This document shows positions 1 through 10,201 of a stretch of DNA of 64,000 nt, one piece after another. The notes under the pieces are model-generated. The model made no database searches. It saw only the letters and a program-made list of their open reading frames with translations, and was not told the DNA's origin. The first letter of the stretch is position 1; the number at the start of each line of letters is the position of its first letter. This stretch comes from Eledone cirrhosa. Lineage: Eukaryota > Mollusca > Cephalopoda > Octopoda > Eledonidae. Location: positions 4,840,546-4,904,545 of the forward strand of contig OZ024759.1 of the NCBI GenBank assembly GCA_964016885.1, given 5' to 3'. Made by a program: the position numbers and the translations under genes.

Positions 1-1290
1 TACTGTAACACAACTGTCTGACAGGTACTACCATATAACCAGGACCACACCATCTACTGTAACACACCTGTCTGACAGCTGCTACCTTATAACCAGGACC
101 ACACCATCTACTGTAACACAACTGTCTGACAGGTGCTACCTTATAACCAGGACCACACCATCTACTGTAACACACCTGTCTGACAGGTGCTACCTTATAA
201 CCAGGATCACACCATCTACTGTAACACACCTGTCTGACAGCTGCTACCATATAACCAGGACCACACCATCTACTGTAACACACCTGTCTGACAGGTGCTA
301 CATTATAACCAGGACCACACCATCTACTGTAACACACGTGTCTGACAGGTGCTACCTTATAACCAGGACCACACCATCTACTGTAACACACCTGTCTGAC
401 AGGTGCTACTTTATAACCAGGACCACACCATCTACTGTAACACACCTGTCTGACAGCTGCTACCTTATAACCAGGACCACACCATCTACTGTAACACACC
501 TGTCTGACAGGTGCTACCTTATAACCAGGACTTCACCATCTACTGTAACACACCTGTCTGACAGGTGCTACCTTATAACCAGGACCACACCATCTACTGT
601 AACACACCTGTCTGATAGATGATACCTTATAACCAGGATCACACCATCTACTGTAACACACGTGTCTGACAGGTGCTACCTTATAACCAGGACCACACCA
701 TCTACTGTAACACACCTGTCTGACAGGTGCTACCTTATAACCAGGACCACACCATCTACTGTAACACACCTGTCTGACAGGTGCTACCTTATAACCAGGA
801 CTTCACCATCTACTGTAACACACCTGTCTGACAGGTGCTACTTTATAACCAGGACCACACCATCTACTGTAACACACCTGTCTGACAGCTGCTACCTTAT
901 AACCAGGACCACACCATCTACTGTAACACACCTGTCTGACAGGTGCTACCTTATAACCAGGACTTCACCATCTACTGTAACATACCTGTCTGACAGGTGC
1001 TACCTTATAACCAGGACCACACCATCTACTGTAACACACCTGTCTGATAGATGATACCTTATAACCAGGATCACACCATCTACTGTAACACACGTGTCTG
1101 ACAGCTGCTACCTTATAACCAGGACCACACCATCTACTGTAACACACCTGTCTGACAGGTGCTACCTTATAACCAGGACTTCACCATCTACTGTAACACA
1201 CTTGTCTGACAGGTGCTACCTTATAACCAGGCCACACCATGTACTGTAACACACCTGTCTGATAGATGATACCTTATAACCAGGAACACA
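1..1290. repeat. 54-bp tandem array derived from the end of an EGF exon
   Basis: About 24 copies of a 54-bp unit run from the window edge to about 1290. On the minus strand each unit reads as 18 residues, CYSRWCGPGYKVAPVRQV, matching the C-terminal part of the neighbouring EGF exon, whose intact form has [15 protein letters not shown]. One or two bases are missing after the GY codons, so the unit is out of the EGF frame. Because 54 is a multiple of three, stop-free frames persist on both strands; they are repeat by-products. Each unit also keeps CAGACAG followed by GTGTGT, which resembles the exon-donor junction. The array continues beyond the left edge. Confidence 0.9.
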
Positions 1291-1345
1291 CCTTCCACTG
1301 GAACACACACCTGTCTCTGTCTTACACCTACTATCATCTTGACTA
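1253..1345 (-). pseudogene. Truncated EGF half-module
   Basis: Minus-strand sequence encoding the C-terminal half of an EGF module (RCKTETGVCSSGRCVPGY, then drifting into the 54-bp unit). It lacks the first four cysteines and a convincing acceptor. It lies about 30 bp past the donor of the intact exon at 1374-1511, separated by the same short AT-rich linker seen beside other EGF exons here. Probably a remnant of a duplicated exon. Confidence 0.7.
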
Positions 1346-1373
1346 AATATATTAAGTAGCAAACAAAGCTTAC

Positions 1374-1511
1374 CTGTCTGACAGTTGCTACCTTCATAAC
1401 CAGCAGTACATCCTCCTCTAGAACACACACCTGTCTGTTTGTTACATTTACTGTTGTCAACACAGTGACATGTGTTGCCACAGTTGGCTCCAAATTTTCC
1501 ATTTCTACAGA
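1374..1511 (-). CDS. EGF-like module exon (intact)
   Basis: 138-bp exon, phase 1-1, acceptor TTTCCACAG and donor GTAAGC. It encodes 46 residues with eight cysteines in the spacing C-x7-C-x3-C-x1-C-x5-C-x6-C-x4-C-x8-C, including CHCVDNSKC and GYEGSNCQT. This is the laminin/MEGF-type EGF fold, a disulphide-rich extracellular module. Reading frame, cysteine spacing and both splice sites are intact. It is the last intact EGF exon of the gene visible in the window; downstream sequence is a half-module and the 54-bp array. Exon borders were set by splice consensus and by equal length with sister exons. Confidence 0.85.
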
Positions 1512-1574
1512 CTGTGGAAATAAAAATATGAGAACAATGACAATAACAACAACATATAACACTATACAAGATAA

Positions 1575-1695
1575 TGCTTTCTGATTTAGGCACAAGGCCA
1601 GCAATTTTAGGGGAGGAGAAAATCAATTAAATCGACCCCAGTGTGTGACTGGTACTTCATTTTATCAACCCTGTTGGGATGAAAGGGATAGCTAC
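1575..1695 (-). mobile_element. Fragment of tRNA-headed SINE (3' part)
   Basis: Contains the recognisable 3' body of the SINE family seen repeatedly in the window (GGCACAAGGCCAGCAATT, then a segment around 'ATCGACCCCAGTG' and 'GATGAAAGGGA'). The tRNA head is missing. Same family as 38296-38492 and 40375-40750. Confidence 0.7.
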
Positions 1696-1754
1696 CACAA
1701 TTCTATCATCTATATTATAGCGTTGTCATCTATACTATATCTATATCATCTGAA

Positions 1755-4700
1755 CTATATTTGTATCATCTTAATTTCCATGTTTCTAACACCCATGGAT
1801 ATGCCTACAAAGTCAGAAAACAGCACAGCTCCCATGACTTTCGGAAACATTTTTTCAAGCTCCGAGTTGCTGAAGCATGGAACAAACTACCTGCATCAGT
1901 TGTTAGCTGTCGAGACACTACATCCTTTAAAACCTCCATGGAACAAACTACCTGCATCAGTTGTTAGCTGTCGAGACACTACATCCTTTAAAACCTCCAT
2001 GGAACAAACTACTTGGATCAGTTGTTCGCTGTCGAGACACTACATCCTTTAAAACCTCCATGGAACAAACTACCTGCATCAGTTGTTAGCTGTCGAGACA
2101 CTGCATCCTTTAAAACCTCCATGGAACAAACTACCTGCATCAGTTGTTAGCTGTCGAGACAGTACATCCTCTAAAACCTCCATGGAACAAACTACCTGCA
2201 TCAGTTGTTAGCTGTCGAGACACATCCTTTAAAACCTCCATGGAACAAACTACCTGCATCAGTTGTTAGCTGTCTAGACACTACATCCTTTAAAACCTCC
2301 ATGGAACAAACTACCTGCATCAGTTGTTAGCTGTCGAGACACTACATCCTTTAAAACCTCCATGGAACAAACTACCTGCATCAGTTGTTAGCTGTCGAGA
2401 CACTACATCCTTTAAAACCTCCATGGAACAAACTACCTGCATCAGTTGTTAGCTGTCGAGACACTACATCCTTTAAAACCTCCATGGAACAAACTACCTG
2501 CATCAGTTGTTAGCTGTCGAGACACTACATCCTTTAAAACCTCCATGGAACAAACTACCTGCATCAGTTGTTAGCTGTCGAGACACTACATCCTTTAAAA
2601 CCTCCATGGAACAAACTACTTGCATCAGTTGTTAGCTGTTGAGACACTACATCCTTTAAAACCTCCATGGAACAAACTACCTGCATCAGTTGTTAGCTGT
2701 CGAGACACATCCTTTAAAACCTCCATGGAACAAACTACTTGCATCAGTTGTTAGCTGTCGAGACACTACATCCTTTAAAACCTCCATGGAACAAACTACC
2801 TGCATTAGTTGTTAGCTGTCGAGACACTATATCCTTTAAAACCTCCATGGAACAAACTACCTGCATCAGTTGTTAGCTGTCGAGACACTGCATCCTTTAA
2901 AACCTCCATGGAACAAACTACCTGCATCAGTTGTTAGCTGTCGAGACACATCCTTTAAAACCTCCATGGAACAAACTACTTGCATCAGTTGTTAGCTGTC
3001 GAGACACTACATCCTTTAAAACCTCCATGGAACAAACTACCTGCATTAGTTGTTAGCTGTCGAGACACTACATCCTTTAAAACCTCCATGGAAGAAACTA
3101 CCTGCATCAGTTGTTAGCTGTCGAAATACTACATCCTTTAAAACCTCCATGGAACAAACTACTTGGATCAGTTGTTCGCTGTCGAGACACTACATCCTTT
3201 AAAACCTCCATGGAACAAACTACCTGCATCAGTTGTTAGCTGTCGAGACACTGCATCCTTTAAAACCTCCATGGAACAAACTACCTGCATCAGTTGTTAG
3301 CTGTCGAGACAGTACATCCTCTAAAACCTCCATGGAACAAACTACCTGCATCAGTTGTTAGCTGTCGAGACACATCCTTTAAAACCTCCATGGAACAAAC
3401 TACCTGCATCAGTTGTTAGCTGTCGAGACACTACATCCTTTAAAACCTCCATGGAACAAACTACCTGCATCAGTTGTTAGCTGTCGAGACACTACATCCT
3501 TTAAAACCTCCATGGAACAAACTACCTGCATCAGTTGTTAGCTGTCGAGACACTACATCCTTTAAAACCTCCATGGAACAAACTACCTGCATCAGTTGTT
3601 AGCTGTCGAGACACTACATCCTTTAAAACCTCCATGGAACAAACTACTTGCATCAGTTGTTAGCTGTTGAGACACTACATCCTTTAAAACCTCCATGGAA
3701 CAAACTACCTGCATCAGTTGTTAGCTGTCGAGACACATCCTTTAAAACCTCCATGGAACAAACTACTTGCATCAGTTGTTAGCTGTCGAGACACTACATC
3801 CTTTAAAACCTCCATGGAACAAACTACCTGCATTAGTTGTTAGCTGTCGAGACACTACATCCTTTAAAACCTCCATGGAAGAAACTACCTGCATCAGTTG
3901 TTAGCTGTCGAAATACTACATCCTTTAAAACCTCCATGGAACAAACTACCTGCATCAGTTGTTAGCTGTCGAGACACATCCTTTAAAACCTCCATGGAAC
4001 AAACTACTTGCATCAGTTGTTAGCTGTCGAGACACTACATCCTTTAAAACCTCCATGGAACAAACTACCTGCATTAGTTGTTAGCTGTCGAGACACTATA
4101 TCCTTTAAAACCTCCATGGAACAAACTACCTGCATCAGTTGTTAGCTGTCGAGACACTGCATCCTTTAAAACCTCCATGGAACAAACTACCTGCATCAGT
4201 TGTTAGCTGTCGAGACACATCCTTTAAAACCTCCATGGAACAAACTACTTGCATCAGTTGTTAGCTGTCGAGACACTACATCCTTTAAAACCTCCATGGA
4301 ACAAACTACCTGCATTAGTTGTTAGCTGTCGAGACACTACATCCTTTAAAACCTCCATGGAACAAACTACCTGCATCAGTTGTTAGCTGTCGAAATACTA
4401 CATCCTTTAAAACCTCCATGGAACAAACTACCTGCATCAGTTGTTAGCTGTCGAGACACTACATCCTTTAAAACCTCCATGGAACAAACTACCTGCATTA
4501 GTTGTTAGCTGTCGAGACACTACATCCTTTAAAACCTCCATGGAACAAACTACCTGCATCAGTTGTTAGCTGTCGAGACACTACATCCTTTAAAACCTCC
4601 ATGGAACAAACTACCTGCATCAGTTGTTAGCTGTCGAGATACATCCTTTAAAACCTCCATGGAACAAACTACTTGCATCAGTTGTTAGCTGTTGAGACAC

Positions 4701-5480
4701 TACATCCTTTAAAACCTCCATGGAACAAACTACCTGCATCAGTTGTTAGCTGTCGAGACACTACATCCTTTAAAACCTCCATGGAACAAACTACTTGCAT
4801 CAGTTGTTAGCTGTTGAGACACTACATCCTTTAAAACCTCCATGGAACAAACTACTTGCATCAGTTGTTAGCTGTCGAGACACTACATCCTTTAAAACCT
4901 CCATGGAACAAACTTCCTGCATCAGTTGTTAGCTGCCGAGACACTGCATCCTTTAAAACCTCCATGGAACAAACTCCCTGAATCAGTTGTTAGCTGTCGA
5001 GACACATCCTTTAAAACCTCCATGGAACAAACTCCCTGCATCAGTTGTTAGCTGTCGAGACACTACATCCTTTACAACCTCCATGGAACAAACTCCCTGC
5101 ATCAGTTGTTAGCTGCCGAGACACTACATCCTTTACAACCTCCATGGAACAAACTACCTGCATCAGTTGTTAGCTGTCGAGACACATCCTTTACAACCTC
5201 CATGGAACAAACTACCTGCATCAGTTGTTAGCTGTCGAGACACTACATCCTTTACAACCTCCATGGAACAAACTCCCTGCATCAGTTGTTAGCTGTCGAC
5301 ATCCTTTAAAACCTCTATGCTTCCTGAGATTCGTCAACGCTGCACCTGATGTCCCCCCCTTCCATACACACGCACACATGTATTTCATGACTCATACACT
5401 GTTCCTTTTCTTGACATTTAAACATTATTCTATGTACTATACATGCACCTTTGATGAGTTGTAGTGCACCTGAGCATTGT
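1755..5480 (+). mobile_element. LINE 3'-end fragment interrupted by its own internal array
   Basis: The left part (about 1785-1960) translates to a typical LINE reverse-transcriptase C-terminal tail (HDFRKHFFKLRVAEAWNKLP, ASVVSCRDTTSFKTSM). The right part (5315-5480) supplies the end of that reading frame, a stop, and a 3' UTR ending in an ATT-rich tail. Between them the segment coding NKLPASVVSCRDTTSFKTSM is repeated about 57 times. The clade was not determined; the tail resembles CR1/L2/jockey-type elements. Confidence 0.7.
1871..5320 (+). repeat. 61-bp tandem array inside the LINE fragment
   Basis: Roughly 57 copies of a 61-bp unit containing CTGCATCAGTTGTTAGCTG and CTTTAAAACCTCCATGG. Some units are 3 nt shorter (GAGACACATCC instead of GAGACACTACATCC). 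Rare variants recur together: the 'ACTTGGATCA ... TTCGCTG' variant at 2011 and 3161, and the 'CGAAATACTAC' variant near 3122, 3909 and 4391. This shows higher-order duplication of multi-unit blocks. The 61-bp period breaks the reading frame, so the array is not coding. Confidence 0.92.
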
Positions 5481-5670
5481 ACACAATAATTTCATTATTA
5501 TATTATTTTATACTCCAGTGGTATGACCTAAACTATATATAATCCATACTATATCTATACAATCTATATGATTTCCGTAACATCGATATTATGTCTATAT
5601 ACTTGCCGATTCTCTACACTCCATACCAATGTTATACTATATATTCATGTGGCTATGATATCCCCTTTAT

Positions 5671-6012
5671 ATTGTAAGCACATAGCTTAGTAGTTAGAGC
5701 ATTGGCCTTGCAATCGAAAGGTTGTGAGTTCAATTCTCAGACCGGGTGATGTGTTGTTTCCTTGAGCAGGACACTTTATTTCACATTGCTCCAGTTTACT
5801 CAGTTGTAGAAATGTGATGATAGGGACTGGAGTCCATTACATTCCACTGCAAAGTGGTCCTGGAGGTGCCACGGCAAAAAACACCCAATATTCACTGTAA
5901 ATGAGGTTGGTGTTAGGAGGGGCATCCAGCTGTAGAAATCAAGCCAGAATCAGTTTCCGTCCCACCCTTGTAAGCAGGGAAAAGCAGACGTAAAATGATG
6001 ATGATGATGATT
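5671..6012 (+). mobile_element. tRNA-derived SINE
   Basis: Starts with a tRNA-like head (box A region TAGCTTAGTAGTTAGAGC, box B region GGTTGTGAGTTCAATTC). A conserved centre follows (CTTGAGCAGGACACTTTATT, CTCCAGTTTACTCAG), then a 3' part ending in (GATGAT)n. Organised like the tRNA-headed SINEs known from octopus and squid. It sits in an intron, in sense with the window. Confidence 0.88.
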
Positions 6013-6032
6013 GTAACTCCAAAACAGTTTAA

Positions 6033-6150
6033 ATCTACTTGTCTCACAGGTGTTACCTTCATAACCAGCACTACACCCTCCACTAAAACACACACCTGTC
6101 TCTGTGTTACACCTAGCTGTGTGTTACACCTATTGTCATCTTGACTCAAT
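6033..6150 (-). pseudogene. Truncated EGF half-module
   Basis: Minus-strand copy of the C-terminal EGF half, with a small tandem repetition of the 'TGTAACACA' codon block and a shifted frame. It lies next to the linker leading to the donor of the exon at 6189. No usable acceptor. A degenerate duplicate. Confidence 0.6.
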
Positions 6151-6188
6151 ATATCATGTTAGAAACAAAGCTATACTACACCACTTAC

Positions 6189-6326
6189 CTGTCTGACAGT
6201 TGCTACCTTCAGAACCAGCAGTACATCCTCCACTAGAACACACACCTGTCTGTTTGTTACACCTGTTATTATCAGCACAGTGGCATGTGTGTTTACAGTT
6301 AGCTCCAAATTTACCAATGTCACAGG
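6189..6326 (-). CDS. EGF-like module exon (intact; GY to GS change)
   Basis: 138-bp phase 1-1 exon with acceptor ATATTACAG and donor GTAAGTGG. All eight cysteines are present (CDIGKFGANCKHTCHCADNN then RCNKQTGVCSSGG). The usual GYEG near the end is GSEG: TAT to TCT replaces a well-conserved aromatic residue of the EGF fold. Role as for its sister exons. Confidence 0.83.
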
Positions 6327-6599
6327 CTGTAATATGAAATGTAATGTAAACAGTTTGAACAATTTCAAGATATAATATTTACAATTATTAACCTTTTTGA
6401 TATCAAAATACCTGACACCGATTAACTGTTTTACTCTATATATTTATCTAAAAACTTCCCACTATAGTGTTATGTAAGAACTTTTGTTAGGTTATGTTCC
6501 ATCCAAAATATTAGTGATGAAAATCTCAGTTATATAACTATAGCCCTTCAAATTCTTCATTATATAAAAATTTGTTTAAAATCGTATGCAATATATTTC

Positions 6600-8525
6600 T
6601 TTAGTAATATGGTAATGAAAGGATTAATGACATAGACAGTGTCTTTAAGTAGAAATATGGTAATGAAATGGTTAATGATATAGACAGTGTCTTTAAGTAG
6701 AGATATGGTAATGAAGGGATTAATGACATAGACAGTGTCTTTAAGTAGAGATATGTAATGAAAGGTTTAATGACATAGACAGTGTCTTTAAGTAGAAATA
6801 TGGTAATGAAAGGGTTAATGATATAGACAGTGTCTTTAAGTAGAAATATGTAACGAAAGGATTAATGACATAGACAGTGTCTTTAAGTAGAGATATGTAA
6901 TGAAAGGGTTAATGACATAGACAGTGTCTTTAAGTAGAGATATGGTAATGAAAGGGTTAATGACATAGACAGTGTCTTTAAGTAGAAATATGGTAATGAA
7001 AGGGTTAATGATATAGGTAGTGTCTTTAAGTAGAAATATGGTAATGAAAGGTTTAATGACATAGACGGTGTATTTAAGTAGAGATATGTAATGAAAGGTT
7101 TAATGACATAGACAGTGTCTTTAAGTAGAGATATGTAATGAAAGGATTAATGACATAGACGGTGTCTTTAAGTAGAGATATGTAATGAAAGGGTTAATGA
7201 CATAGACAGTGTCTTTAAGTAGAAATATGTAATGAAAGGATTAATGACATAGACGGTGTCTTTAAGTAGAGATATGTAATGAAAGGGTTAATGACATAGA
7301 CAGTGTCTTTAAGTAGAGATATGTAATGAAAGGGTTAATGACATAGACAGTGTCTTTAAGTAGAAATATGGCAATGAAAGGGTTAATGACATAGACAGTG
7401 TCTTTAAGTAGAGATATGTAATGAAAGGGTTAATGACATAGACAGTGTCTTTAAGTAGAAATATGGTAATGAAAGGGTTAATGACATAGACAGTGTCTTT
7501 AAGTAGAGATATGTAATGAAAGGTTTAATGACATAGACAGTGTCTTTAAGTAGAGATATGTAATGAAAGTTTTAATGACATGTCTTTAAGTAGAAATATG
7601 GTAATGAAAGAGTTAATGACATAGACAGTGTCTTTCATTAGAAATATGGTAATGAAAGGGTTAATGATATAGACAGTGTCTTTCATTAGAAATATGGTAA
7701 TGAAAGGGTTAATGATATAGACAGTGTCTTTCATTAGAAATATGGTAATGAAGGGGTTAATGACATAGACTGTGTCTTTCATTAGAAATATGGTAATTAA
7801 AGGGTTAATGACATAGACAGTGTCTTTCATTAGAAATATGGTAATGAAAGGGTTAATCACATAGACGGTGTCTTTAAGTAGAGATATGTAATGAAAGGGT
7901 TAATGATATAGACAGTGTCTTTAAGTAGAGATATGTAATGAAAGGGTTAATGATATAGACAGTATCTTTAAGTAGAGATATGGTAATGAAAGGGTTAATG
8001 ACATAGACAGTGTCTTTAAGTAGAGATATGTAATGAAAGGATTAATGACATAGACGGTGTCTTTAAGTAGAGATATGTAATGAAAGGTTTAATGATATAG
8101 ACAGTGTCTTTAAGTAGAAATATGGTAATGAAAGGGTTAATGACATAGACAGTGTCTTTAAGTAGAGATATGTAATGAAAGTTTTAATGACATGTCTTTA
8201 AGTAGAAATATGGTAATGAAAGAGTTAATGACATAGACAGTGTCTTTCATTAGAAATATGGTAATGAAAGGGTTAATGATATAGACAGTGTCTTTCATTA
8301 GAAATATGGTAATGAAAGGGGTAATGACATAGACAGTGTCTTTAAGTAGAAATATGGTAATGAAAGGATTAATGACATAGACAGTGTCTTTCATTAGAAA
8401 TATGGTAATGAAAGATTATATGATATAGACAGTGTCTTTAAGTAGAGATATGGTAATGAAAGGATTAATGACATAGACAGTGTCTTTAAGTAGAAACTTG
8501 GTAATGAAAAGTTTAATGACATAGA
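6600..8525. repeat. 48-bp intronic tandem array (about 40 copies)
   Basis: Unit of about 46-48 bp containing AATGAAAGGGTTAATGACAT and AGACAGTGTCTTT. Two subtypes alternate: one with TTTCATTAGAAATATGG and one with TTTAAGTAGAGATATG. In the first subtype the unit junction forms an inverted repeat, CTTTCATTA then TAATGAAAG with a 9-nt spacer. The minus strand reads as repeats of MKDTVYVINPFITIFL because 48 is divisible by three; no start context or splice logic supports coding. Confidence 0.9.
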
Positions 8526-8897
8526 GTCTATGTCATTAAGCCTTTATCCAAATATTCAATTACTTTCAATCAAGAAACAAATGCAAATATCCGACTAACT
8601 TGAATTTTCCCTCGGATTTTAAAATTATTTTACGTATTTTTTCTATATTAGTTTTTTGAACTTAATATTATTATTTTTCTATTGTATTTCTTTATAATTA
8701 TGTGAAGGCAAAAATATTTTATATTGTAACTTTTTATGTTAAATAATAAATGACTATAAAACTATACAAATTTTATATACTATATATTATAATAATTTCA
8801 CAAAAGTCGCATTTATAGGTATATCAACTTATGCGGCCTCCTTTATTACTGCCTAATTTAAATGTGGCCTCTAATGGTAAAAAGGTTCCTCTCCTCT
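8520..8897. mobile_element. AT-rich hAT-like MITE end within the array (copy 1)
   Basis: Non-array sequence between 48-bp blocks. Its right end, read in reverse, is CAGAGGAGAGGAACCTTTTT, similar to hAT terminal sequences (CAGNGGTTC...AACCTTTTT). The other terminus and a target duplication are not clear. A second copy is at 9419-9796. Confidence 0.45.
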
Positions 8898-9418
8898 GAC
8901 ATAGACAGTGTCTTTCATTAGAAATATGGTAATGAAAGGGTTAATGACATAGACAGTGTCTTTAAGTAGAGATATGTAATGAAAGGGTTAATGATATAGA
9001 CAGTGTCTTTAAGTAGAAATATGGTAATGAAAGGGTTAATGACATAGACAGTTTCTTTAAGTAGAGATATGTAATGAAAGTTTTAATGACATGTCTTTAA
9101 GTAGAAATATGGTAATGAAAGAGTTAATGACATAGACAGTGTCTTTCATTAGAAATATGGTAATGAAAGGGTTAATGATATAGACAGTGTCTTTCATTAG
9201 AAATATGGTAATGAAAGGGGTAATGACATAGACAGTGTCTTTAAGTAGAAATATGGTAATGAAAGGATTAATGACATAGACAGTGTCTTTCATTAGAAAT
9301 ATGGTAATGAAAGATTAAATGATATAGACAGTGTCTTTAAGTAGAGATATGGTAATGAAAGGATTAATGACATAGACAGTGTCTTTAAGTAGAAACTTGG
9401 TAATGAAAAGTTTAATGA

Positions 9419-9796
9419 CATAGAGTCTATGTCATTAAACCTTAATCCAAATATTCAATTACTTTCAAGCAAGAAACAAATGCAAATATCCGATTAACTT
9501 GAATTTTCCCTCGGATTTTAAAATTATTTTACGTATTTTTTCTATATTAGTTTTTTGAACTTAATATTATTATTTTTCTATTGTATTTCTTTATAATTAT
9601 GTGAAGGCAAAAATATTTTATATTGTAACTTTTTATGTTAAATAATAAATGACTATAAAACTATACAAATTTTATATACTATATATTATAATAATTTCAC
9701 AAAAGTCGCATTTATAGGTATATCAACTTATGCGGCCTCCTTTATTACTGCCTAATTTAAATGTGGCCTCTAAAGGTAAAAAGGTTCCTCTCCTCT
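9419..9796. mobile_element. AT-rich hAT-like MITE end within the array (copy 2)
   Basis: Second copy of the 8520-8897 sequence, carried by the 899-bp tandem duplication. Same terminus, a handful of substitutions. A short run of 48-bp units follows to 9950. Confidence 0.45.
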
Positions 9797-9955
9797 GACA
9801 TAGACAGTGTCTTTCATTAGAAATATGGTAATGAAAGGGTTAATGACATAGACAGTGTCTTTCATTAGAAATATGGTAATGAAAGGGTTAATGACATAGA
9901 CAGTGTCTTTTATTAGAAATGTGGTAATGAAAGGGTTAATTACTACACCATATAC

Positions 9956-10093
9956 CTGTCTGACAGTTGCTACCTTCATAACCAGCAGCACATCCTCCAC
10001 TAGAACACACACCTGTCTGTTTGTTACATTTACTGTTGTCAGCACAGTGACATGTGTTGCCACAGTTGGCTCCATATTTACCTGATTTACAGA
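9956..10093 (-). CDS. EGF-like module exon (intact)
   Basis: 138-bp phase 1-1 exon, acceptor ATTTCCAG, donor GTATATGG. It encodes CKSGKYGANCGNTCHCADNS then KCNKQTGVCSSGGCAAGY and EGSNCQT, with all eight cysteines. It is the close paralogue of the exon at 19034-19171: 3 differences in 138 nt, all changing amino acids, while the next 108 intronic bases differ once. The donor is GTATAT, not the GTAAGT of most sisters, because the 48-bp array begins immediately beyond it. Confidence 0.85.
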
Positions 10094-10201
10094 CTGGAAA
10101 TAAAATATGAGAACAATGACAATTATAACAACATTTACGCTATACAAGATAATAAATATCACAATATTATATCATCTATATTATAGTGTTGTCATCTATA
10201 C

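Larger units (their letters stand above)
7998..9796. repeat. Direct tandem duplication, 899-bp offset
   Basis: The blocks at about 7998-8897 and 8897-9796 are near-identical at an offset of 899 bp (for example AAGGTTCCTC at 8882 and 9781). Each has several 48-bp units, then about 375 bp of AT-rich single-copy sequence ending in a hAT-like terminus (GGTTCCTCTCCTCTG). Only a few substitutions separate them, so the duplication is recent. Confidence 0.85.

Noticed and set aside
7546..9293. ORFs of MKDTVYVINPFITIFL repeats, resembling a membrane protein
   Set aside because: 48-bp array by-product; the same phrase appears in three intronic arrays and lacks start or splice context.
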